From contig DATFYA010000045.1 in assembly GCA_035315345.1 (NCBI GenBank), positions 1 to 64,000 of the forward strand: DNA of 64,000 nucleotides. Reading direction: 5' to 3'. A model generated the notes under the pieces. The model made no database searches, had not been told where the DNA came from, and worked only from the letters and a program-made list of their open reading frames with translations. The translations under genes were made by a program, and so were the position numbers. Within the stretch, counting starts at the first letter, position 1. Each line of letters starts with the position of its first letter. Below are positions 25,822-34,277 of this stretch, in pieces. The stretch is from Candidatus Methylomirabilota bacterium (lineage in GTDB: Bacteria > Methylomirabilota > Methylomirabilia > Rokubacteriales > CSP1-6).

Positions 25822-27791
25822 GCGCGGACGCGCGCGCCGAGGAGGCCCAGACCCTCCGCGCGCTGATCGACGCCTTCCGGCCGCCCGCCTGTCCGATCGG
25901 CCTCGACGCGGCCACCCGCCGCGCGGTCGAGTTCCTCGCCGCCTTCCGGGCCACCGGCTCCCCGCGCGCGAGCCTGCTCGACACCGGCCTGACCGTGCTC
26001 GGCGCGCTCCTGGTCGGCACCGGGGGCCGCCGCGAGCCCGTCCGCCGACGGCTGAGCGCGGTGGAGTCGAGCCTGCCGCCGCTTCGCGACCTCGCGCGAT
26101 TCGCCCAGCGGCTGGCCACCGTGGTGCTCTACGCCACGCTCGACGAGACGGGCCGGCCGCTCGCCGCGCAGGCCCTCGGCTACGAGGTCTTCGAGGATCG
26201 GCCGCGGAGCCGCGGGGCGGCGGTGCCGTCCGAGCCGCGGCTCCCGCGCGCCGCGATCGTCGCGCCGTCCGAGCCGATTCCCGACGAGGTCTACGACGTG
26301 GTGGTCGTCGGCTCCGGCGCGGCGGGCTCGGTGCTGGCCGAGCGGCTCACCGCGCGCGGCCGCACGGTGGCCCTGATCGAGGCGGGCGACTACGTGCCGG
26401 AGCGCTATGACGGCGCCGGCGCCGGCCGGCCGCGGCCCCACGACGAGCTGGACAACCTGCTCCGCTACTACAAGGACGCCGGGCTGCAGCCCGCCGCGGG
26501 CGACTGCCGCATGGTGGTGCTGCAGGGACAATGCGTGGGCGGCTCGAGCGTCATCAACAACGCGGTCTGCTTCCGCATGCCCGATCACCGGCGCGCGGAG
26601 TGGGCCCGCGAGTTCGGCGCGGCCTGGGCCGCCGCCCCGGCGCTGGACGAGGCCTACGACCGCATCGCGGCCGAGCTGCGGATCGCCTCCGTCACCTCCG
26701 CGGTGCCCGACGGCTGGGTCAATCCGTCGGCGCGCTTCCTGGCCGGCGGCGCCAAGGCCCTCGGCGCCGAAGGGTCGCTGCACGCGTGCTCGGTCAACAT
26801 CGAAGCGTGCCTCGGCTGCGGCTACTGCAACCTCGCGTGCGCGTACCTGCGCAAGCGCACCGTGCTCCAGACCCTGCTGCCGTCCGCGGCCGCCACCGGC
26901 CGCCTGCGCGTCTTCGCGGGGCGGCGGGCGCGCGAGCTCGTGGTGCGCACCACCGCCTACCGCGCCGAGGGCGTGCGGGTCGAGCCCACCCGCGGGGGGA
27001 CCGATCGCGGGACCATCCGCGGCCGCCGCGTCGTGGTGGCCGCCGGCGCGGTGGGCAGCAGCGCGCTGCTCGGCCGCACGACGGCCCTCGCCCCGCTCGA
27101 GCTGCCGATCGGCGAGCGATTCTCGTTCAACTTCGTGAGCCCGGTGCACGCCGACTACGAGGCGCCGGTGCGCGCCTTCGACGGGCTGCAGATGGGCCAC
27201 TACTGCGTCGAGGATCTGCCCCGCGACGGCTTCGTGATCGAGACGTGGTTCAGCCCGCCCGCGACCCAGTCCCTCGCCCTCCCGGGCTGGATGGACGACC
27301 TGCAGGCCAACCTGGAGCGCTACGCCCACTACGCGTGCGCCTCGCCGCTCGTCGGCTCGACCGCGGGCTCGAAGGTCGACGCGCGCTTCGACCCCGAGCA
27401 GATCTGGATCCGGCTGGGGAGCGAGGACCTCGATCGGCTCAAGCGGGGCCTGACGCGAACCTGCGAGCTGTTCTTCGCCTCCACTCCGTCGCCGCGGCGC
27501 GTGCTCGTCAACACCCTGCGCGACTGGAGTCTGACTCCGGAGACCTACCGCGCGCGCATCGCGGCGCTCGACTCCTTCGGCGACATCCAGATCAGCACCG
27601 CCCACCCGCAGGGTGGCAACTGCCTGTCCGCGGATGCGCGCGGTGTCGTCCGGCCCGATTTCCGCGTGCATCACACCCGCGATCTCTACGTGGTCGACGC
27701 CAGCGTGTTCCCGACCAGCCTCGGCGTGAACCCGCACTGGACGGTGATGGCGATGGCCGATCTCGCGGCCGGGCACGTCGCCGACGATTGA
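25818..27791 (+). CDS. GMC-type flavin oxidoreductase with cysteine cluster (long-chain-alcohol-oxidase-like)
   Basis: A 657-residue FAD enzyme. Residues 1-150 form a helical extension ending YATLDETGRPLAAQALGY, as in long-chain fatty alcohol oxidases. The FAD Rossmann motif GSGAAGS is near residue 165, followed by VGGSSVINN. A CLGCGYCNLAC cluster (Cys331, 334, 337, 341) suggests a bound Fe-S cluster. The GMC C-terminal domain has HPQGGN (His596) and NPHWTVMA, the His/Asn-His active-site pair. It would oxidise alcohols to aldehydes or ketones. The GTG start overlaps the phosphatase stop, so the two are coupled, and the Tat-signal gene follows after seven bases. Confidence 0.82.
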   Translation: MSADARAEEAQTLRALIDAFRPPACPIGLDAATRRAVEFLAAFRATGSPRASLLDTGLTVLGALLVGTGGRREPVRRRLSAVESSLPPLRDLARFAQRLATVVLYATLDETGRPLAAQALGYEVFEDRPRSRGAAVPSEPRLPRAAIVAPSEPIPDEVYDVVVVGSGAAGSVLAERLTARGRTVALIEAGDYVPERYDGAGAGRPRPHDELDNLLRYYKDAGLQPAAGDCRMVVLQGQCVGGSSVINNAVCFRMPDHRRAEWAREFGAAWAAAPALDEAYDRIAAELRIASVTSAVPDGWVNPSARFLAGGAKALGAEGSLHACSVNIEACLGCGYCNLACAYLRKRTVLQTLLPSAAATGRLRVFAGRRARELVVRTTAYRAEGVRVEPTRGGTDRGTIRGRRVVVAAGAVGSSALLGRTTALAPLELPIGERFSFNFVSPVHADYEAPVRAFDGLQMGHYCVEDLPRDGFVIETWFSPPATQSLALPGWMDDLQANLERYAHYACASPLVGSTAGSKVDARFDPEQIWIRLGSEDLDRLKRGLTRTCELFFASTPSPRRVLVNTLRDWSLTPETYRARIAALDSFGDIQISTAHPQGGNCLSADARGVVRPDFRVHHTRDLYVVDASVFPTSLGVNPHWTVMAMADLAAGHVADD

Positions 27792-27798
27792 GGCCGAC

Positions 27799-29214
27799 GT
27801 GACGGGCCCGTCCGGTTCGAGCGCCCGGCCGCGAGCCGAGGCCGCGCTGTCTCGGCGCCGATTCCTCCTGGCCGGTCTCGGTGGCCTGAGCGTGCTGGGG
27901 CTCGGCGCGCCGGGGCTGGCCCCGGCGTCGCGGCGATCGCCCGGAGCGACGTCGGTGGACGAGGCGGCGGGCGGCATCCGGATCGACGTGCACAGCCGGC
28001 TGTTCAACGGCCAGGACGTGCAGCTCGCCCGCCTCTTCGATCGGGTGATCGCGCCGGCCCATCCCGAGCACGCCGACCTCATTCGCGCCGGCGCGGACCT
28101 CGCCCAGGCGCTCGCGTGGGCCCTGGCCCCGTCCGGCGCCGACGAGACCTGGCGCCTGGACGAGCTGGCGCGGCGACGCGGGCCCGCGCTCGCGGACCGC
28201 GACGACGCCCCGATCCGCGCCGATCTGGAAGCGGCCGACCGGCGATTCCGCGACGCGCTTCCGGTCGTGCTGCCGGGCACCGAGTTCTTCCGCCTCTACC
28301 TCGATCGGCTGATGCCCCGCGCGCGCGCCGAATTGGGCGGCCAGGCCGCGGCGCGTCTCGCGCGGATCGCCGGCGCGGGCGCGCTCGAGCCGCGCGATGT
28401 CGACTTCCTGCTCGGCGCCGACGGCCCCGAGCGCGCGCTGCTCGCGATCCGCCCGCTGGCCGCCTTCCGCCGCTACACGTACCATCGCTACCTGACCGTC
28501 CGGGACCTGCTCCAGCCGGGCGCCGGCCTCGCCGATCTCGTCGTGCCGACGGTGGCCGTGTTCGACGGCGAGCCGCGCCGCAGCGCGCCGCCGACGTCGC
28601 GGCGCGACCAGCTGATCGCGATCGCCCGCCTCGTGCGCCTGTGCGGCGGGCAGTTGCATCCGCTGCTTCCCGTCGATCCGGGCGAGCCGGCCGACGCGCG
28701 CGAGGCGCTCGCCTTCGTCCGGGATGCGGTGGAGCATCGCGGCTTCGCGGGCGTGACGCTCGCCGCGCCGCTCGCCCTCGCCGCGGTCCCGAACGATCGT
28801 CCGCTCCACGCGCTGCTCGACTGGTGCGCGCGCGAGGAGGTGGCCGTCGTGACGCCGGCCACCTCGCCCGCTCGGACGGCGGCCCTCCTCGTCCGTCACC
28901 CGGGTCTCCGGCTCGGGATGCGCCGCGCGGCCGCGCCCGCCTTCGCCGAGTCCGGCGCCGGCGCACCGCTCATGCACGGCATCGACTGGATGCGCCGCTC
29001 GCTCGAGGGGAGCGCGCGCGAGATCCAGCGTGTCGACGCGGACCGCGGCGGCTCGGCGTTCCGCGGCGGCGACGCCGCCGACTTCCTCGGCCTCCGGAGA
29101 GGCCGACCCGCGCGAAAGCGCCTGGAGCGCTTCTACGATCGTCACCGCGTGCCGTCGCCCGCGTGGATGCGGATCCTCGACGCCTCGGCCCCGGGCGGAT
29201 CGGCTCACGCATGA
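27799..29214 (+). CDS. Tat-exported amidohydrolase-like protein with altered metal site
   Basis: A 471-residue protein with a twin-arginine signal (SRRRFLLAG, residues 18-26) and an amidohydrolase_2-like body. Family landmarks include the IDVHSRLFNG strand, VVPTVAVFDGE, LHPLLPVDPGEPADAREAL and RGFAGVTLAAPL. The first metal motif, normally HxH, is His65-Ser-Arg67, and the later metal histidines are not obvious, so catalysis may be lost or altered. The export signal places it outside the cytoplasm, unlike the enzymes around it. Its stop overlaps the start of the next gene (ATGA), which shows tight coupling in the cluster. Confidence 0.7.
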   Translation: MTGPSGSSARPRAEAALSRRRFLLAGLGGLSVLGLGAPGLAPASRRSPGATSVDEAAGGIRIDVHSRLFNGQDVQLARLFDRVIAPAHPEHADLIRAGADLAQALAWALAPSGADETWRLDELARRRGPALADRDDAPIRADLEAADRRFRDALPVVLPGTEFFRLYLDRLMPRARAELGGQAAARLARIAGAGALEPRDVDFLLGADGPERALLAIRPLAAFRRYTYHRYLTVRDLLQPGAGLADLVVPTVAVFDGEPRRSAPPTSRRDQLIAIARLVRLCGGQLHPLLPVDPGEPADAREALAFVRDAVEHRGFAGVTLAAPLALAAVPNDRPLHALLDWCAREEVAVVTPATSPARTAALLVRHPGLRLGMRRAAAPAFAESGAGAPLMHGIDWMRRSLEGSAREIQRVDADRGGSAFRGGDAADFLGLRRGRPARKRLERFYDRHRVPSPAWMRILDASAPGGSAHA

Positions 29215-30356
29215 CCTCACCGGTGGAGGTGATCGCGCTGGACCCGTCGCGGCGCGCCCACCGTCGCCGGTTCATCGCGGTGCCGGCCCGTCTCTACCGC
29301 GGCGATCCCCGGTACGTTCCTCCACTGCGCCGCGACGTTCATCGGCTGCTCGATCCGGCGATCAATCCCTGGCACCGCCACGCCGAGATCGCCCTGTTCG
29401 TCGCGCGCCGCGGGCGCGAGATCGTGGGGCGGATCGCCGCGGCTCACGATCGCCGGCAGGACCCGATGCCGCCGGAGCGGACCGGCGTCTTCGGCTTCTT
29501 CGAATCCGTCGACGATTCGGCGTGCGCGGGCGCGCTGCTGGGTGCCGCCGAGCGGTGGGCGCGCGAGCGCGGGCTGGCCGCGATCCGCGGCCCGATCAGC
29601 CCGTCCATGGACGACGAGTGCGGCTGCCTGGTGGAGGGCTTCGACTCGCCGCCGGTCGTCCAGATGCCGTACAACCCGCCGTATCACGCACGGCTGCTGG
29701 AGCAGGCCGGCTATGGGAAGGAGCAGGACCTGCTGGCCTACGAGTTCCTGTCGAGCCAGGAGGTGCGACCGCCGATCGCCCGCATCGCCGACGCGATCGA
29801 GGCGAGCGACGACTTCCGGCTTCGCCGCGTGGACCTGCGCCGCTTCGACGACGAGGTCCTGATCGTGCAGCGCATCTACAACTCGGCGTGGGAGCGGAAC
29901 TGGGGCTTCATGCCGCTCGATCCCGCCGAGATCGCCTGGCGGGCCCGGACGCTCAAGCAGATCATCGACCCGCGATTCGCCCTCTTCGTCGAGGCCCGTC
30001 GCGGCGAGGCGTTCGAGCCGGTGGCCTTCGGTCTGGCGGTCCCGGACGTCAACGAGATCCTCATCCGCCTCAAGGGCCGGCTCACCCCGCTGGCCGTCTT
30101 CCAGCTCCTGCGAGGATTGCGGCGCGTCAGCTGCATCCGCGTGATTTTGCTCGGCGTTGTCGCCGAGTACCGCCGGCGGGGCCTCGAGGCGGTGCTCATC
30201 CGCGAGATCCACCGGCGAGCTGCGCGGGACGGCATCGCGCGCGCCGAGCTGTCGTGGGTGCTGGAGGATAACGTTCTCATGAACCGCACGATCAAGAAGG
30301 CGGGAGGCCGCCACTACAAGACCTATCGGATCTTCGTGAAGCGGCTCTCACCGTGA
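29211..30356 (+). CDS. GNAT-like acyltransferase family protein (YghO-like)
   Basis: A 381-residue protein with GNAT fold features. The N-terminal half has the family landmarks YRGDPRYVPPLRRD, GRIAA...GFFESVDD and GPISPSMDDECGCLVEGFD. The C-terminal half has an acetyl-CoA-site-like strand VILLGVVAEYRRRGLEAVLIREI and NRTIKKAGG. I recognise it as the YghO-like family, whose members include, as I recall, the N-acyltransferase of bacterial ceramide synthesis; this needs confirmation. The start overlaps the upstream stop. Here it may N-acylate an amine made by the neighbouring aminotransferase. The downstream gene has its own promoter 11 bp after this stop. Confidence 0.72.
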   Translation: MTSPVEVIALDPSRRAHRRRFIAVPARLYRGDPRYVPPLRRDVHRLLDPAINPWHRHAEIALFVARRGREIVGRIAAAHDRRQDPMPPERTGVFGFFESVDDSACAGALLGAAERWARERGLAAIRGPISPSMDDECGCLVEGFDSPPVVQMPYNPPYHARLLEQAGYGKEQDLLAYEFLSSQEVRPPIARIADAIEASDDFRLRRVDLRRFDDEVLIVQRIYNSAWERNWGFMPLDPAEIAWRARTLKQIIDPRFALFVEARRGEAFEPVAFGLAVPDVNEILIRLKGRLTPLAVFQLLRGLRRVSCIRVILLGVVAEYRRRGLEAVLIREIHRRAARDGIARAELSWVLEDNVLMNRTIKKAGGRHYKTYRIFVKRLSP

Positions 30357-30366
30357 CCTGGAAAAA

Positions 30367-30395
30367 TTGACAGTATCGGAAACTCCGTTCATATT
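30367..30395 (+). promoter_or_regulatory. Internal promoter before the aminotransferase-reductase fusion gene
   Basis: A perfect -35 TTGACA (30367-30372) and CATATT (30390-30395, four of six matches) are spaced by exactly 17 bases, in an A/T-rich patch that is unusual for this genome. The predicted start of transcription is near 30402. That argues against the ATG at 30398 and for translation from ATG 30443, which has an AAGGAG site (30433-30438). Confidence 0.6.
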
Positions 30396-30442
30396 CCATG
30401 CTCGTACCTGACGTCGGCACCCAGAACGCGACAAGGAGCGCG

Positions 30443-33052
30443 ATGCCACCTCCCGATGTGACCGGAACGCCCGCGCCCCGGCGCAGGACGGGAAAGCTGC
30501 GCGTGATCTCCGCGCGCGCGGGCTCGGCGAACGGATCGGCTCCGGATCCGGCGATCGTCGAACGCGAGCACGACGAGGGCTCCCGCGATCCGGTCGACGC
30601 CTACGGTCATTTCTGCCGTCCCGGCGTCGTGCCGCTGCTCTCCGCCATCGGGCTCGATGCGGTCTACGAGCGCGCGCAGGGCGACACCATCTGGATGCGG
30701 CGCGACGGGCTGCTCGTCCCCGTCGTCGATCTGGTGGGCGGCTACGGGGCGAACCTGTTCGGCCACCACCATCCAGACCTGGTGGCCGCCGCCCGCCACT
30801 GCTTCGACCAGCAGGTTCCCTTCCAGGCGCAGGCCTCGATCCGCGCCGGCGCGGCCCGCCTCGCCGAGGCGCTCTGCCGGCGGCTCGGCGACTACGTGGT
30901 GACCCTGACCAACTCGGGGACCGAGAGCGTCGAGGCCGCGATCAAGCACGCCCTGCTGGAGCGCCCGCGGCCGACGCTGTGGGCGGTGCGCGGCGCGTTT
31001 CACGGCAAGACGCTGGGATCGATCCAGTTCACGTGGTCCTATCGCGAGCCCTATCAGGGGCGCGGCCCGCAGGTGCGCTTCCTCGATCCCCACGATCCCG
31101 AGGACTGGAAGGCGGCGGCGGCCGAGATCGATTCGGTCTCGGCGATCCTGCTGGAGCCGGTGGCCGGAGAGGGAGGCATCCGGCAGCTGCCGTCGGCGTT
31201 CGTGGAGTGGGTGATGGCGACCTGCCCTCCGGCCGGCGTCCCCATCATCGTCGACGAGATCCAGAGCGGCATGGGTCGCACCGGCACGTTCCTCGCGTCC
31301 GAAACCCTCGGGCTCGCGGCGGACTATCTCTGCCTCTCGAAGTCGCTGGGCGGCGGCATCGCCAAGATCGGCGCACTCCTCGTCCGGCGGAGCCGCTTCG
31401 TGAACGAGTTCTCGCTCCGCCACACCTCGACCTTCGCGGAGGACGAGTACGCCTGCGCGATCGCGCTCGAGGCCCTCCGCCTCATCGACCGCGACGACCT
31501 GCCCGCCCGCTGCCGGGCCCGCGGCGCGTTCCTGCTCGCCGCGCTGCGTGGAGTCCAGGCGCGCTTCCCCGACCAGGTGAAGGACGTTCGCGGGTTCGGG
31601 CTCATGGTGGGGTTCGAGCTGCACGACCACGCCGACGCGAGGTCGTACAGCCTGCGGATGCTCTCGCGCCAGAGCTACCTCGGCTACGTCGCGTCGGCCT
31701 ACCTGCTGAACGTCCATCGCGTGCGGGTGGCCCCGACCCTCGGCGATCCGAGGACCCTGCGGCTCGAGCCCTCGGCCTACGTCAGCGAGGAGGCGCTCGC
31801 CCGGTTCGTGCGGGGCGTCGAGGAGCTGTGCGCGCTGCTGCGCGCCGAGAACGTGGCCGCGATCGCCGGGCACACCGTGGGCTTCATGGGCGGCGCGACG
31901 ACGGAGGGCCCGGTCGCGCCCCGTCCGGATGTCCAGGAGGACCCGCGCACCGCGCGGCGGGTCGGCTTCATCGGCCATCTGCTGCTCGACGAGCACGTGA
32001 CCATGGTGGATCCCTCGTATCGATCCTTCTCCCCGGCCGGGCTCGAGGAGTACCTCGATCGGACCGCGCCCATCGTGGACCCGATGGTCTTCGATCGCAT
32101 CCACGTCCGCTCGCTGACCGGCGAGGAGGTCCACCTGAGCTTCGTCGGGCTCGACATCACGTCGCGGCAGTTCGCCCGCGCGCGGGACGCGAAGAACTCC
32201 CGCTGGATCGCCGAGAAGATCGAGGCGGCGGTCCAGGTCGCGAAGGACGCCGGCTGCAGCGCGGTCGGGTTCGGCGGCTACACCTCGATCGTGACCGCGA
32301 ACTGCCGGCGCGTCCGCACGAACGGCGTCGCGCTGACCACCGGAAACGCGCTGACCGTCGGCATGGGCGTGGCCGCGCTGCGCGAGGCCGCGCGCCGGCG
32401 CGGCATCGATCCGGCCGCGAGCCGGCTCGCGGTGGTGGGGGCGGCCGGCAACATCGCGAGCACCTACGCGGTGCTGATGGCCCCCGAGGTGCGTGAGGTC
32501 GTGCTGGTGGTGCGGAACCTGCGCTCCCCGAAGATTGCCCCCATCGTGGCCGCGGTGGAGGCCGCCGCCCCCGGCCGCGTCGTCCGGGTGGTGGACGATC
32601 TCGCCGCGCTGACCGGCTGCCCGCTCATCGTGTCGGCGTCGAACACCCCGGAGCCGCTCATCCACCCGCGTCACCTCGGCCGCGGCCCCGCGGTGATCTG
32701 CGACATCTCGCTGCCCGCCGACGTGTCCGACGCGGTCGCGGCCGAGCGGCCCGACGTGCTGGTGGTGACCGGCGGCGTGGTGCGGCTGCCGCTGGACACG
32801 CACTTCTCGGTCGGCGGGGTCCCGCTCCCGCCCGGGCACGTGTTCGCCTGCATGGCCGAGACCCTGCTCATGGGCCTCGAGGGGACGTGGAAGGCCACGT
32901 CGATCGGACCGGTGACCGCCGAGAGCGTCCGGCACGCGATGGCGATGGCGGAGAAGCACGGCTTCACGGTGGGCGACGTCGGCGCGAACACCTCCGCCGC
33001 ACGCTTGATGGGCCTCGGGTCCTCGCAGCACCAGCGGCCGCGGACTGCCTGA
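30443..33052 (+). CDS. Class III aminotransferase fused to acyl-ACP-reductase-like domain
   Basis: An 869-residue two-domain enzyme from ATG 30443 (AAGGAG four bases upstream). Residues of about 50-470 are a class III PLP aminotransferase: TNSGTESVEAAIK, VDEIQSGMGR (Asp271 holding the pyridine ring) and SKSLGGG with Lys300 as Schiff-base lysine. Residues of about 505-850 resemble cyanobacterial long-chain acyl-ACP reductase: GFIGHLL, FGGYTSIVT, TTGNALT, Rossmann GAAGNIAST, TGGVV and FACMAETLL. The reductase's essential Cys aligns with Pro783. The fusion suggests acyl thioester to aldehyde to amine, or amination of an aldehyde supplied by the GMC oxidase. No characterised protein with this layout is known to me. 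Confidence 0.8.
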   Translation: MPPPDVTGTPAPRRRTGKLRVISARAGSANGSAPDPAIVEREHDEGSRDPVDAYGHFCRPGVVPLLSAIGLDAVYERAQGDTIWMRRDGLLVPVVDLVGGYGANLFGHHHPDLVAAARHCFDQQVPFQAQASIRAGAARLAEALCRRLGDYVVTLTNSGTESVEAAIKHALLERPRPTLWAVRGAFHGKTLGSIQFTWSYREPYQGRGPQVRFLDPHDPEDWKAAAAEIDSVSAILLEPVAGEGGIRQLPSAFVEWVMATCPPAGVPIIVDEIQSGMGRTGTFLASETLGLAADYLCLSKSLGGGIAKIGALLVRRSRFVNEFSLRHTSTFAEDEYACAIALEALRLIDRDDLPARCRARGAFLLAALRGVQARFPDQVKDVRGFGLMVGFELHDHADARSYSLRMLSRQSYLGYVASAYLLNVHRVRVAPTLGDPRTLRLEPSAYVSEEALARFVRGVEELCALLRAENVAAIAGHTVGFMGGATTEGPVAPRPDVQEDPRTARRVGFIGHLLLDEHVTMVDPSYRSFSPAGLEEYLDRTAPIVDPMVFDRIHVRSLTGEEVHLSFVGLDITSRQFARARDAKNSRWIAEKIEAAVQVAKDAGCSAVGFGGYTSIVTANCRRVRTNGVALTTGNALTVGMGVAALREAARRRGIDPAASRLAVVGAAGNIASTYAVLMAPEVREVVLVVRNLRSPKIAPIVAAVEAAAPGRVVRVVDDLAALTGCPLIVSASNTPEPLIHPRHLGRGPAVICDISLPADVSDAVAAERPDVLVVTGGVVRLPLDTHFSVGGVPLPPGHVFACMAETLLMGLEGTWKATSIGPVTAESVRHAMAMAEKHGFTVGDVGANTSAARLMGLGSSQHQRPRTA

Positions 33053-33053
33053 G

Positions 33054-34277
33054 GTGGCCGCGCCGCCCGCGCGGCCGGCCGCCCCCGCGCTCCCCGATGC
33101 GCCCGCCCGCGCGGCGGGGACGGCCCGCTACCACGTCCGCCTCGTCGACAGTGCCGGCGATCTGCCCGCGGCGGACTGGGCGACGGGCCGTGAGATCGCG
33201 GGCCACGTGTTCATGGACTCGCGGTTCCTCGGCGCGGTCGAGCACGCGTTCCGCGGGCAGGCGCGCTTCTTCCACGCGCTCGTGTACGACGAGGCGACGC
33301 GCCCGCAGGCGTGGGCCTCGCTCTGCTCGTTCCCGGTCGACGTCACCACGCTGGCCGGGCCCGGCGTGCAGTCCGTCGTGCGCGGCATTCGTTTCGCGCT
33401 GCCGCGGCTCGGGCTGCTGCGGACGTTCTTCGTGGGCCTCCCGGTGTCGCTGGGCCAGAGCCATCTCGCCATCGCGCCGGGGGCCGACGCCGCGATGGTG
33501 ATCGACGCGCTGGGCGAGGCGGTCGAGCAGGCCGCCGCGCGCGAGGGAGCCTGGCTGGTGGTCTGGAAGGAGTTCGACGAATCGGCGGCGGCGCGCCTGG
33601 ACCCGCCGCTGCGGGCGCGGGGCTACCGCCGCGCGGAGTCCCCGCCGATGCACGAGCTGGACGGCCGCTTCGCCGACTTCGCGGCCTACTGCGCCGCGCT
33701 CACCTCGCACTACCGCAGCGACGTCCGCCGCTCCGAGCGGAAGTTCCGCGCCTCCGGGCTGCGCGTCGTCCACCTGCGCGATCCCGAGGAGATCCGGCGC
33801 GTCTACACCGCCGACGTGCACCGCCTCTACGAAGCCGTCGTCGCCCGGGCGACCGTGAAGCTCGAGACGCTGCCCGTCGAGTTCTTCCGGGAGCTGACGC
33901 GCCGGCTTCCCGGCCTGGTCAGCCTCACCGCGATCTCCGACGGCGAGCGCATCGTCGCCTTCAACTGGGGGATGATGGACGGCCGGGTGCACCACTTCCT
34001 GTTCTGCGGGATGGACTACTCCGTCGCACGCGACGCCGATCTGTACTTCAACCTGATGTACCACCAGCTGGACGACGCCCTGCGCCGCGGCCCCGAGCGC
34101 ATCGAGGTGGGGCAGACCGCCGACATGTTCAAGGCGCGCCTGGGGTGCCGCGCGGCCTCGCGGTACTTCTACGTCAAGGGGGGCCGGCCCGCCGCGCGCG
34201 CGGCCCTGGCGCGCGCCTTCCGGCTCGTGTTCCCGGATCGCCCGCCGGTCCCGTCGTACGCCGTCTTCCGCCGATGA
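33054..34277 (+). CDS. GNAT-superfamily (FemAB/BioF2-like) acyltransferase
   Basis: A 407-residue protein starting at GTG 33054, two bases after the fusion gene's stop. The double-GNAT layout shows EYCAAL-like YCAALTSHYRSDVRRSERKF, then EFFRELTRRLPGLVSLTAIS, IVAFNWGMMDG and a C-terminal LYFNLMYHQLDDALRRG segment typical of PF13480-type acyltransferases. These transfer acyl or aminoacyl groups to amines in lipids, peptidoglycan or polysaccharides. The first 25 residues are Ala/Pro-rich and may be non-essential. It is coupled by ATGA overlap with the SDR downstream. A role in N-acylating the product of the fusion enzyme is inference. Confidence 0.75.
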   Translation: MAAPPARPAAPALPDAPARAAGTARYHVRLVDSAGDLPAADWATGREIAGHVFMDSRFLGAVEHAFRGQARFFHALVYDEATRPQAWASLCSFPVDVTTLAGPGVQSVVRGIRFALPRLGLLRTFFVGLPVSLGQSHLAIAPGADAAMVIDALGEAVEQAAAREGAWLVVWKEFDESAAARLDPPLRARGYRRAESPPMHELDGRFADFAAYCAALTSHYRSDVRRSERKFRASGLRVVHLRDPEEIRRVYTADVHRLYEAVVARATVKLETLPVEFFRELTRRLPGLVSLTAISDGERIVAFNWGMMDGRVHHFLFCGMDYSVARDADLYFNLMYHQLDDALRRGPERIEVGQTADMFKARLGCRAASRYFYVKGGRPAARAALARAFRLVFPDRPPVPSYAVFRR

